Source: an uncultured Phycisphaerales bacterium
GTDB lineage: Bacteria > Planctomycetota > Phycisphaerae > Sedimentisphaerales > Anaerobacaceae
Direction: 5' to 3'
NCBI GenBank assembly: GCA_937927975.1
Contig: CALEZT010000001.1
Coordinates: 1 to 7,456, forward strand
DNA: 7,456 nucleotides
The notes beneath the pieces are model-generated. The model was not told where the DNA came from. It searched no databases and was given only the letters and a program-made list of their open reading frames with translations. Both the position numbers and the translations under genes were made by a program. Below are positions 1-6,252 of the stretch, piece by piece. Position 1 is the first letter of the stretch; each line of letters starts with the position of its first letter.

Positions 1-41
1 TTCCCCCTCTATAACTCCCCCTCTCCTGGCCCCCTTTCTGA

Positions 42-1571
42 TGCTTTTTTCCAGCCATTGCGGCTGTCGAAGAACGGTCCGGTGCGCCCCGCTCCATAGT
101 CCCTGCCCTGCAGAAGGCATTCTACGATCTCCTGTCCTCGGGTGACTTCCTGCCCAATAGCCCCACGCTGATGAACGCAGGCCGGATGGGAGGAATGCTC
201 AGTGCGTGTTTCGTGCTGCCGGTGCCCGACAGTATCGACGGGATCTTCGAGGCGATCAGGCAGACGGCCCAAGTCCAGAAGGCCGGTGGTGGGACGGGTT
301 TTGCCTTCGATTCGCTCCGCCCGACCGGCGACCTCGTCGCCTCCAGCGGCGGCACCACGTCCGGGCCCCTGAGCTTCATGGCCGTATTCGCTTCGGCTAC
401 CAGGGCCATCCAACAAGGGGCGTTTCGGCGCGGGGCCAACATGGGCATGATGTCCGTGCACCATCCGGATATCCTCGCCTTCATTACCGCCAAAGACGAC
501 TCGACGGCCTTTGAGAATTTCAATCTCTCCGTCAAGGTCACAGACCGGTTCATGGCCGACCTGAAGGACAACCCCAATCGGCCCCACATCGTGCAGAATC
601 CCCGTAATGGCAACCGGTACGTTATCTCCAAGACCGTGCTGCCACACGCCCACACACTTGCCGACCTGTTGCCGGCCGACCATGCGAACGGCGCCTGCTG
701 GACGGTCATGGACATCTGGAACCTGATCGTCACACACAGCCACCACACGGGCGAGCCGGGGATCTGTTTTATCGACGCCGTTAATCGCAACAACCCCCTG
801 CCCGATTGCGGACGCATCGAGGCCATCAATCCCTGCGGCGAGCAGCCGCTGCTGCCCAACGAGTCCTGCAACCTCGGCTCGATCAACCTGGCGCGCTTCG
901 TCACATCCGACGGTCGGGACCTGGACTGGCAGCGCCTCGGCAAGGTCATTCGTCGCGCTGTACGGTTCCTGGACAATGTCATCGATGCCAACACCTACCC
1001 AACGGCCGAGATTCGCCAAACGACCCTTGACCACCGCAAGATCGGCCTGGGCGTTATGGGCTTCGCCGACACGCTCATTCTGCGGGGCATCCGTTACGAC
1101 AGTCCCGAGGCTGAGACGCTGGCCCAGACGATAGCAGGATTCCTGACCGAGACCGCCCATGCTGCCAGCGCGCATCTGGCCAGACTCTAAGGTCCCTTCC
1201 CCCGTTGGCCGGCCAGCCGCTGGGGCAAGCCGCCCGCGCAGCCCATGCGAAACGCCGCCTGTACCGCCGTGGCCCCGACCGGCAGCATCAGCATCATCGC
1301 CGGCTGCAGTTCGGGCATCGAACCGGTCTACAGCCTGGCGACAACACACCGAGCCCTGGACGGCCAGGAATTCTTCGAAATGCACCCGCTGCTCGAACGC
1401 ATGGGCCAGGAACAAGGCTGGCTGACAAATGCTGTCCGGCAAGCACTCGCACGCGGCGACCCGACTGCCACACTTCAGGCATCGGCCGTCCTCGTCGAAT
1501 GCAGGCCCGCACACAAGCTGCACGGCAAGCCAACGTTCCAGGGCAACCGCCACCTTGTGATGGCCGCCTAG
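42..1571 (+). pseudogene. nrdJ: Class II (adenosylcobalamin-dependent) ribonucleotide reductase, broken fragment
   Basis: This is a remnant of the enzyme that reduces ribonucleotides to deoxyribonucleotides using a cobalamin-derived radical. Recognisable homology starts near 54 (AIAAVEERSG, then FLPNSPTLMNAG) and contains the family signatures in order: SACFVLPV (first redox Cys), GGGTGFAF, RRGANMG, NPCGEQPLLPNESCNLGS (radical Cys in NPCGE, second Cys before NLGS) and PTGSISIIAGCSSGIEP. The first plain ATG is at 171, but homology continues upstream in the same frame to the TGA at 39-41, so 171 is not a true start. An in-frame TAA at 1188-1190 interrupts a conserved stretch; the same frame resumes with GPFPRWPASRWGKP and runs to a TAG at 1569-1571. 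Homology fades after about 1460. The usual N-terminal ~50-60 residues and the C-terminal third, with its tail cysteines, are missing. Three lesions make a functional product unlikely. Confidence 0.9.
1188..1190 (+). other. In-frame TAA nonsense codon inside the ribonucleotide reductase remnant
   Basis: The reductase frame reads AHLARL, TAA, GPFPRW. Intact class II reductases usually carry Glu, Lys, Arg or Gln immediately before GPFP, so one substitution in a GAA, AAA or CAA codon would explain the stop. The frame is unchanged on both sides, so this is a nonsense change and not a frameshift. It could also be an assembly error, but the missing ends of the same gene favour real decay. Confidence 0.82.
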
Positions 1572-1808
1572 ATCCAGTGTATCGTTTACGTGGATCTCAT
1601 TGGCGTCACGAACGAGTTGAAGATCCTCGCGGCCCAGGGTTTCACATCGATCGAGCTTCGCAAGGATCTGCTCATGTCTTCGGATCAGCCCGCGATTCAA
1701 CTGCTTGTTCTGCGGATCGAGATCGCTGTCCGGAGCCAAGGCGGCCCGCATCCCTTCGTTGTCGTCTTCAAGGACGAACCGGATCGTCCCCTTGATATAT
1801 TCATTCAT
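1420..1808 (-). CDS. Small conserved-type protein with C-terminal Cys knuckle; native stop lost
   Basis: I do not recognise a named family; the N-terminal ~95 residues resemble small hypothetical proteins that I associate with planctomycetes. The start ATG at 1808 (MNEYIKGTIRF) is chosen because GAGGTG lies 6 bases upstream; an alternative ATG lies at 1814. It overlaps the stop of the upstream gene by 8 bases, so translational coupling is likely. The protein is acidic and helical, with DDNEGM near 15-20 and RDANEIHVND near 67-76. Cys110, Cys113, Cys120 and Cys122 form a CxxC...CxC pattern suggestive of zinc binding. No stop follows: the frame stays open through the antisense strand of the reductase remnant down to a TAG at 9-11, giving a nominal 599 residues. 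I treat everything after about residue 125 as accidental read-through beyond a DNA junction near 1435-1475. The lower coordinate is therefore approximate. Confidence 0.6.
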
Positions 1809-2187
1809 TCTCATCACCTCGGCCTTGCATCGCCTCCCGTGTACAGTCGCGAATGATACTCCAGTCAATGTGGCCGTTAAGTAACCCCTTCTCGGCCAGA
1901 GCCGCCCATTGGTCGAATTCAGCTTGATCCTGCGGCCTTCTGCCCATCGAACCCTCAAAGTCGTCCTCAGATAATTCGATCGTGATGCGGTGGTCCTTGA
2001 TCCGTGTCGCAGGTTCTGTAGTTACAACGTTGCGTTCCGCTCTGATCTCGCCAAACCGATCACCGTTATCGTCGCACCCGTACGGACAGCCGAAGTCCAA
2101 GTCGAGTGGATGCCGCTCCACTGGGTCGATGTAGAACAGCCGGTGGCACTTCCTGCACCGGTACTCTTCCAGCGTTATCTGATTCAT
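1801..2187 (-). CDS. 128-residue zinc-ribbon-like hypothetical protein
   Basis: This is the first gene of a two-gene minus-strand operon. The start at 2187 (MNQITLEEYR) is fixed by an excellent ribosome binding site, GGAGGTG, about 6 bases upstream; the open frame extends further upstream but without such a signal. The N-terminal ~40 residues hold two Cys pairs, CRKC (11-14) and CPYGC (34-38), spaced as in zinc ribbons or rubredoxin-like knuckles. The rest is acidic (ITIELSEDDFEGS around 68-80) and ends in a probable helical segment, AEKGLLNGHIDWSIIRDC around 98-115. There is no signal peptide or membrane segment, so a cytoplasmic protein is likely. The function is unknown; a small nucleic-acid- or protein-binding accessory factor is only a guess from the cysteines. 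The stop TGA at 1801-1803 lies inside the start of the next gene. Confidence 0.78.
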   Translation of the reverse strand: MNQITLEEYRCRKCHRLFYIDPVERHPLDLDFGCPYGCDDNGDRFGEIRAERNVVTTEPATRIKDHRITIELSEDDFEGSMGRRPQDQAEFDQWAALAEKGLLNGHIDWSIIRDCTREAMQGRGDENE

Positions 2188-2204
2188 CTTCACACCTCCG
2201 AGCC

Positions 2205-2238
2205 CAAAGCGGCTCTCTGCAACGGCAGAGCCGCTTTG
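2205..2238. promoter_or_regulatory. Strong hairpin in the leader of the minus-strand operon
   Basis: CAAAGCGGCTCT (2205-2216) and AGAGCCGCTTTG (2227-2238) are perfect 12-base inverted copies around a 10-base loop. An alternative fold pairs CTCTGC with GCAGAG around an AACG loop and keeps the outer AAAGCGG/CCGCTTT pairs. The hairpin ends 17 bases before the ATG at 2187 on the minus strand. No T-tract follows on either strand, so a leader regulatory hairpin, an operator or an atypical terminator are all possible. Confidence 0.6.
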
Positions 2239-2389
2239 ACGACATTCTGGGGCGCCTGTTCCCTCAGGCTCTCTGCCAGGGTCCTTGGTCCAAGTCCTGG
2301 CCTGGCTCCGACTCTGCCTTACGCGGTGCGGCGTATTCTCGCTGGAGGGAATGATGTCGGCACGATGAATACCGTTGCAGAAAGTGGCC

Positions 2390-2418
2390 TTGGCACTGGG
2401 GGTGCTCTGCACTACAAT
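2390..2418 (+). promoter_or_regulatory. Probable promoter of the FAD oxidoreductase gene (sigma70-type, overlapping a sigma54-like match)
   Basis: TTGGCA (2390-2395) and TACAAT (2413-2418) each match the sigma70 -35 and -10 consensus at five of six bases, with the ideal 17-base spacer. Transcription would begin near 2425, about 28 bases before the ATG at 2453. The same bases also fit the sigma54 -24/-12 pattern: TTGGCAC, then GTGCT, with GG at 2392-2393 and GC at 2404-2405 exactly 12 apart. Which factor is used cannot be decided from the sequence. Confidence 0.5.
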
Positions 2419-2452
2419 GGTGACCTCAATCAAAAGAGCTAAGGAATCTGCC

Positions 2453-4222
2453 ATGTTGAAGAACCTATTCATCTTGTTAGTAGCCGCAGGTATTTCCGCC
2501 ATCTGCCCAGGATGTGTTTCTACTGTGAGCAAGGATAGGCCAGGACCTGTCTTGGCCCGTGGCGCTGAAACCGTATACGACATCGTGGTCTATGGCGGGA
2601 CCTCTGCCGGAATCGTTGCCGCCCTCCAGGCTCGCAAGATGGGCAAATCGGTTCTACTGATCGAGCCGTCTGACCGATTGGGTGGTTTGACCAGTGGTGG
2701 GCTGGGACAGACCGATATCGGCAACAAGGCCGCCATCGGCGGTCTGGCTCGCCAGTTCTACCAGGCCGTCCGAAAGCACTACAGCCATCCGGCGGCATGG
2801 ACGTGGCAGCAACGCGAGGACTACAAGGACGGTGGCCAGACCCGGACGAAAGCAGATGAGGACGCCATGTGGACTTTCGAACCCAGTGTGGCCCTGAAGA
2901 TCTTCGAAACATGGGTCAGAGATTATCAGGTTGAAGTCATCTATGGCGAGCGGCTGGACCGCCGATCCGGCGTGGCGATGACCCGCTCGATTCCTTGGCG
3001 GATTCTCTCCATTCGTATGGAGTCCGGCCGCACGTTTGCTGCCAGGATGTTTATCGACGCCACGTATGAAGGCGATCTGATGGCGGCGGCGAATGTCAGC
3101 TATACGGTCGGCCGTGAAGCCAATTCGGTGCATGGTGAGACGCTCAACGGAGTACAGACCCACAACGCCGTATACCACCAGTTTGTCGCAGGAGTCGATC
3201 CGTACGTGGAGAAAGGCAATCCCGCCAGTGGTCTTCTGCCGTTCCTCGATCCCGACGGACCGGGCGCAGAGGGCGCCGGGGACCAGCGTGTACAGGCCTA
3301 CTGCTTTCGGATGTGTCTGACGGATCACCCGGACAACCGGATACCATTCCAAAAACCCGCCGGCTATGACCCGCTATGGTACGAGTTGCTGTTGCGGAAC
3401 TTCGAAGCGGGCGAATCGGGCATGCCCTGGATCAATTCCGCCATGCCCAATCGAAAGACCGATACGAATAACCGGACAGCGTTTTCGACCGATTTCATCG
3501 GACAGAATTACGAGTATCCCGAGGCCACTTACAGGGAGCGCGAGCAGATTGTCGAACGCCATCGCCTTTACCAGCAGGGATTGATGTGGACCCTGGCCAA
3601 TCACCCCCGGGTCCCTGAGCACATCCGCGATGAGGTGGCACGCTGGGGAATGTGCAAAGACGAGTTCACCGACGGCGACGGCTGGCAGGACCAGCTTTAT
3701 GTCCGCGAAGCACGGCGGATGGTCAGCGACTACGTCATGACCCAGCACCACTGCCAGGGTCGCCACAAGGCCGAAGATTCGGTCGGTTTGGCTGCCTACG
3801 GAATGGATTCCCACAACGTTCAGCGGCATGTGGATGCCAATGGCCACGTGCGCAACGAAGGCGACGTTCAGGTCGGCGGCTTCTCACCCTATCCGATCAG
3901 CTATCGATCGATCGTTTCCAGGGCCGACCAATGTGCAAACCTGCTGGTGCCTGTATGCCTCTCCGCTTCCCACATCGCCTATGGCTCCATTCGCATGGAA
4001 CCGGTCTTCATGGTACTGGGTCAATCGGCCGCCACAGCAGCCGCCCACGCCATTGACGAAGACGTCCCTGTGCATCATGTAGACGGTGAGAAGCTTCGTC
4101 GGCGTCTTCTCTCCGACGGCCAGGTCCTTGAGTCAGCAGGAACAAGACAGTCAGGTCAGTCACACTCAGGTTGGACCAGGCCCTTAGAAACCAGGGCTGA
4201 CGTGCTCGCCAAGCAATTCTGA
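2453..4222 (+). CDS. Exported FAD-dependent oxidoreductase (PF12831-type)
   Basis: This 589-residue flavoprotein has substrate and reaction unknown; relatives are often labelled simply FAD-dependent oxidoreductase, sometimes wrongly xanthan lyase. The start ATG at 2453 follows AAGGA and gives a typical export signal: MLKN, then a hydrophobic stretch to about residue 17, then cysteines at 18 and 21. These could form a weak lipobox, so periplasmic or lipid-anchored location is likely. The dinucleotide-binding fold is clear: [11 protein letters not shown] (about 43-53), E71 at the end of strand two, then [12 protein letters not shown]. The C-terminal signature [19 protein letters not shown] followed by QSAATAAA is characteristic of the family and closes the FAD site. 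Length is normal for the family and the frame is intact. It appears monocistronic, with its own promoter. An upstream TTG at 2375 in frame was rejected as start. In this family, polysaccharide or organic-acid related roles are possible, but nothing here identifies the substrate. Confidence 0.92.
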   Translation: MLKNLFILLVAAGISAICPGCVSTVSKDRPGPVLARGAETVYDIVVYGGTSAGIVAALQARKMGKSVLLIEPSDRLGGLTSGGLGQTDIGNKAAIGGLARQFYQAVRKHYSHPAAWTWQQREDYKDGGQTRTKADEDAMWTFEPSVALKIFETWVRDYQVEVIYGERLDRRSGVAMTRSIPWRILSIRMESGRTFAARMFIDATYEGDLMAAANVSYTVGREANSVHGETLNGVQTHNAVYHQFVAGVDPYVEKGNPASGLLPFLDPDGPGAEGAGDQRVQAYCFRMCLTDHPDNRIPFQKPAGYDPLWYELLLRNFEAGESGMPWINSAMPNRKTDTNNRTAFSTDFIGQNYEYPEATYREREQIVERHRLYQQGLMWTLANHPRVPEHIRDEVARWGMCKDEFTDGDGWQDQLYVREARRMVSDYVMTQHHCQGRHKAEDSVGLAAYGMDSHNVQRHVDANGHVRNEGDVQVGGFSPYPISYRSIVSRADQCANLLVPVCLSASHIAYGSIRMEPVFMVLGQSAATAAAHAIDEDVPVHHVDGEKLRRRLLSDGQVLESAGTRQSGQSHSGWTRPLETRADVLAKQF

Positions 4223-4413
4223 ATCTCACCATCCCATATCAATCACTCAGGCTCTTACCACTTCTGAGACTCTTCGTGGCTGCCATGGGCGCGTCGCCTC
4301 GCCGGTCTTCTTGAACACCACGCAGTATTCATACGCGAACGCCCGACTCGGGCTTCGCCGCGATTGCTGCAGAGGTGGAGAAGCACCCGGCGAGGTTCCC
4401 GACGATGGCGATG

Positions 4414-4513
4414 AATTGCGAATTTTCGCCGTTAGCGAAACCGCATTTACAGCTTTCGCGTCGAAGACCGAAAGATCGAAATGGGCGGTTTTGGGTGGTG
4501 AAAATTCCTGATT
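4414..4513. repeat. Long nested imperfect palindrome (~100 nt)
   Basis: Arms pair in strict nested order. 4420-4430 pairs with 4497-4507 (11 pairs, one G-U). 4436-4444 pairs with 4485-4493 (nine pairs, one G-U). ATTT 4445-4448 pairs with AAAT 4479-4482. CTTTCG 4453-4458 pairs with CGAAAG 4469-4474 around a 10-base loop. AAT 4414-4416 pairs with ATT 4511-4513 at the base. That gives more than 30 pairs with small internal loops. It could be a MITE- or REP-like palindromic repeat or a folded RNA; the sequence alone does not say which strand, if any, is transcribed. Confidence 0.6.
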
Positions 4514-4540
4514 GGAGGACCCACAGAGGGGCCTTCAATC
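4510..4540. repeat. 13-position hairpin next to the long palindrome
   Basis: GATTGGAGGACCC (4510-4522) pairs with GGGGCCTTCAATC (4528-4540) around the loop ACAGA, with one G-U pair and one A-G mismatch. It shares its first four bases with the outer base of the preceding palindrome, so the two folds may compete or stack. Confidence 0.55.
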
Positions 4541-4544
4541 TCCC

Positions 4545-4561
4545 TCGCAGCGAAGCTGCGA
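4545..4561. terminator. Compact hairpin TCGCAGC-GAA-GCTGCGA, possible terminator of the DUF123 gene
   Basis: This is a perfect seven-base stem with a GAA triloop; GCGAAGC mini-hairpins are known to be exceptionally stable. It lies about 56 bases past the DUF123 stop on the minus strand. There is no T-run on either side, so factor-independent termination is uncertain and it may simply be part of the structured element. Confidence 0.35.
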
Positions 4562-4616
4562 CAACGCAGAACCCATGGAACGAGTCGGCACCGGCAATCG
4601 CTCTCTCTCGTACCAG

Positions 4617-4976
4617 TCACAACTCTGACGTGTAGAAGAGATGGCCGCCACACCGGCAATCGGAGCTGCCGAAGTCCGGGACCGACAACTCATACAGGCT
4701 GGCGAGTCCGGCGGCCAGTTCGCATTCGCCCACGCACCCATCCGGGACGAGCATGGACCCCAGCATCGGGGCATGGACGGACAGGTAATCGATGTGCCAG
4801 CGGAGCGGTTTGTCGGTTCGACCGTGGCGTTCAACCCGCACATCGAGATTCCTCTTGGCACTGCCGGCGTAGAGGTACAGGCCAGGGGTGAACCAGAAGC
4901 AGCCGAGTTGCCCCACGCGAATGCGTCGCCTCTCCGTCAGATGGAAGACCGCGATGTACGTACCACCCTGCATCAT
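4617..4976 (-). CDS. DUF123 (PF01986) GIY-YIG-like protein
   Basis: This 119-residue protein belongs to the DUF123 family, related to GIY-YIG nucleases; its cellular role is not established. The motifs are all present: GTYIAVF at 5-11 (GIY equivalent), YLYAGSA at 34-40 (YIG equivalent), R47 and RH at 50-51 (candidate catalytic Arg region), WHIDYL at 60-65, CELA near 85-88 and FGSSDCRC followed by GGHLFY (102-115). The Cys/His cluster at the end is typical of the family and may bind metal. Length is normal and it appears complete. The frame is open far upstream, but homology begins at the tandem ATG codons 4976 and 4973, so I start there; no Shine-Dalgarno sequence precedes them. It is a single gene, divergent from the HU operon and convergent with the oxidoreductase. 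Confidence 0.88.
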   Translation of the reverse strand: MMQGGTYIAVFHLTERRRIRVGQLGCFWFTPGLYLYAGSAKRNLDVRVERHGRTDKPLRWHIDYLSVHAPMLGSMLVPDGCVGECELAAGLASLYELSVPDFGSSDCRCGGHLFYTSEL

Positions 4977-5174
4977 ATCAGCATCGAAGGTACCACACCA
5001 CGGGCCTGTGGACAACCGACTGCACTGCCCACTGAACTCGCTGCAGCAATCTGTGCGTGGCCACAGGAATAACCTCCACGAGCAGACGCTTGCCCGCCCC
5101 GCCCTCTGCCGATAGACTTGCCTGTGGTTCAGATCAACCAAGTGAGCATTTTCACCCGGTCCGGAGGACCCATC

Positions 5175-5471
5175 GTGGCGACAACGAAGAAAGACCTCAT
5201 CGACCGCGTTGCTGAGAATACCGGAAGCACACACGTCCTCATGAAGGCCGTGGTCCAGCAGTTCTTCGATGAGGTCATCCATGAGCTTGCCCAGGGCAAC
5301 CGCATCGAGCTTCGGGACTTCGGCGTTTTCGAGACAAAGGCCACTCCGGCCCGGATGGCCCAGAATCCCAGGACACTGAAGAAGGTCCAAGTGCCGGCCA
5401 AGCGAAGGGTGGTGTTCAAGATGGGACGGATGATGAAGGACAGGATGAACGGGCACACTGCGAAAGGATAG
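5175..5471 (+). CDS. HU/IHF-family nucleoid DNA-binding protein
   Basis: This 98-residue protein is a small histone-like protein that dimerises and bends DNA in the nucleoid. The start is GTG at 5175, supported by GGAGGA six bases upstream; an in-frame ATG at 5118 lacks such a site and would add a non-homologous tail. Family features: KKDLIDRVAENTG at the N-terminus, helical dimer core to about 40, GNRIELRDFGVFE (41-53), the DNA-arm motif NPRT at 64-67 whose Pro intercalates into DNA, then VPAKRRVVFKMGRMMKDRM. The arm reads ARMAQNPRTLKKV instead of the usual RKGRNPRTGE, a variant I associate with planctomycete HU paralogues. The stop is followed after seven bases by the next gene, so it leads an operon of three. 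It is more likely a specialised paralogue than the main housekeeping HU, but that is inference. Confidence 0.92.
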   Translation: MATTKKDLIDRVAENTGSTHVLMKAVVQQFFDEVIHELAQGNRIELRDFGVFETKATPARMAQNPRTLKKVQVPAKRRVVFKMGRMMKDRMNGHTAKG

Positions 5472-5478
5472 CGGACAA

Positions 5479-6237
5479 ATGGGCATGAATCGCAAAGCCG
5501 TGCGAGGAAGAGGCTCACGACAAGTGATCAGTAAACGCACAGAATCGCCATACGTCGGCACCTGGCGCATCACCGAGATGGAGGGCTGGGATCCTGCCTA
5601 CATCGATCTTACGGGACCGGGATACGTCGCCATCGGCCGTAAGGACACGGGGTTCATGCAGTATGGGGCCGTGGAGGCAGATTTGGACTATCGCATTGAG
5701 GAGATCGGCAACACACAGAGGCTTGCGTTCAGCTTCCAAGGCTTTGATGAAGGAGATCCGATCTCCGGCAGAGGTTGGGCGGTTGTCGATGGCGATAAGA
5801 TGACAGGTCGGATTCACATTCATCGTGGTGACGAGGCTCCATTTCAAGCCGTCAAGACCAACCAGACAAACGTTCGGCCGGCCTCTGCGCCGAAGGTGAT
5901 CCGCCTGCCGAGGCGAACCTCCCCCGCAGGCCATGGCTTGGAGGCACGCGTGTACTCGGCAGAGGTCCTTTTCCAACAGCCGTCCCCTTCTCTTGCGAGG
6001 TTTTCCCGGGATCTGGACGTCGCTCCGGAGCTTGTGCCTGAGATTGAGGAGGACTCCTGGGGCACGCGAGACAGCCTGGAGATCTGCTTTCAGCCAATCA
6101 ACCGCCGAAAGCTCACCCTGCACATCCAGCGTGCCCATTTCAAGCGAAAGGAAACCTACGTGCGGGACCTCCAACGCTTCCTCAAAGACATGGAGTCTCT
6201 CCCGTACGTCCAGCAGGTTCAGATCAAGATGCAATGA
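5479..6237 (+). CDS. Two-part hypothetical protein: conserved small domain fused to unknown C-terminal region
   Basis: This 252-residue protein has no signal peptide or membrane segment. Residues about 23-126 resemble a widespread stand-alone hypothetical protein: SPYVGTWRITEMEGWDPAYI, then a phenylalanine-glycine segment (TGFMQYGAVEADLDYR), GFDEGDPISGRGWA (88-101) and GRIHIHRGDEAPF (110-122). That unit is usually a protein of its own, of unknown function and probably a beta-rich fold. A basic, proline-containing linker (about 130-155) joins it to about 95 further residues that I do not recognise, ending in a charged helix near 224-240. The ATG at 5479 has AAAGGA about ten bases upstream; a second ATG at 5485 and a GTG at 5524 with a purine-rich site (nearer the domain start) are alternatives. 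Gene spacing of 7 and 15 bases to its neighbours indicates one transcript. Confidence 0.78.
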   Translation: MGMNRKAVRGRGSRQVISKRTESPYVGTWRITEMEGWDPAYIDLTGPGYVAIGRKDTGFMQYGAVEADLDYRIEEIGNTQRLAFSFQGFDEGDPISGRGWAVVDGDKMTGRIHIHRGDEAPFQAVKTNQTNVRPASAPKVIRLPRRTSPAGHGLEARVYSAEVLFQQPSPSLARFSRDLDVAPELVPEIEEDSWGTRDSLEICFQPINRRKLTLHIQRAHFKRKETYVRDLQRFLKDMESLPYVQQVQIKMQ

Positions 6238-6252
6238 GGTCGAACAACCACG

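Larger units (their letters stand above)
4223..4616. other. 394-base intergenic region without a convincing gene, rich in hairpins
   Basis: This region lies between the convergent ends of the oxidoreductase and DUF123 genes. Short open frames exist on both strands but none has a ribosome binding site or a recognisable product. Its 3' two thirds hold consecutive inverted repeats: GCCCGA/TCGGGC (4341-4353, one-base centre), TCGCCG (4355-4360) with CGGCGA (4388-4393) enclosing TGCT/AGCA, and then the three hairpins listed separately. The first ~100 bases (4223-4320) show no clear terminator. The whole could be an interspersed palindromic repeat or a structured RNA. Confidence 0.6.

Noticed and set aside
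1188..1190. TAA read through or recoded as an amino acid
   Set aside because: No known bacterial code reassigns TAA, the istB remnant ends at the expected place with TAA, and the reductase gene is also truncated at both ends.
1205..1795. 196-residue plus-strand open frame
   Set aside because: It is an Arg/Pro-rich composition shadow of the reductase and the opposite-strand small gene, with no recognisable motif or ribosome binding site.
9..1958. A 649-residue minus-strand protein over the whole left part
   Set aside because: Only the codons from 1808 to about 1440 look like a real protein. Upstream of 1808 the sequence is antisense to another gene, and below 1440 it is antisense to clear ribonucleotide reductase motifs.
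2375..2452. Upstream TTG start for the oxidoreductase
   Set aside because: It would place the predicted promoter inside the gene and bury the signal peptide; ATG at 2453 has AAGGA in front and a normal export signal.
2188..2583. N-terminal extension of the zinc-ribbon gene into the divergent region
   Set aside because: GGAGGTG lies directly before the ATG at 2187, and the extension reads as low-quality sequence across the promoter and hairpin.
4311..4659. Several 66-86-residue open frames on both strands in the intergenic region
   Set aside because: They overlap each other and the palindromes, lack ribosome binding sites, and the coding look is explained by GC composition.
5090..5118. Sigma70 promoter for the HU operon (TTGCCC, 17 bases, TAGACT)
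   Set aside because: Each element matches the consensus at only four of six bases, which is expected by chance in this composition.
4977..5573. Long N-terminal extension of the DUF123 frame (to 318 residues)
   Set aside because: Family homology starts at GTYIAVF just after 4976; the extension is antisense to the HU gene.
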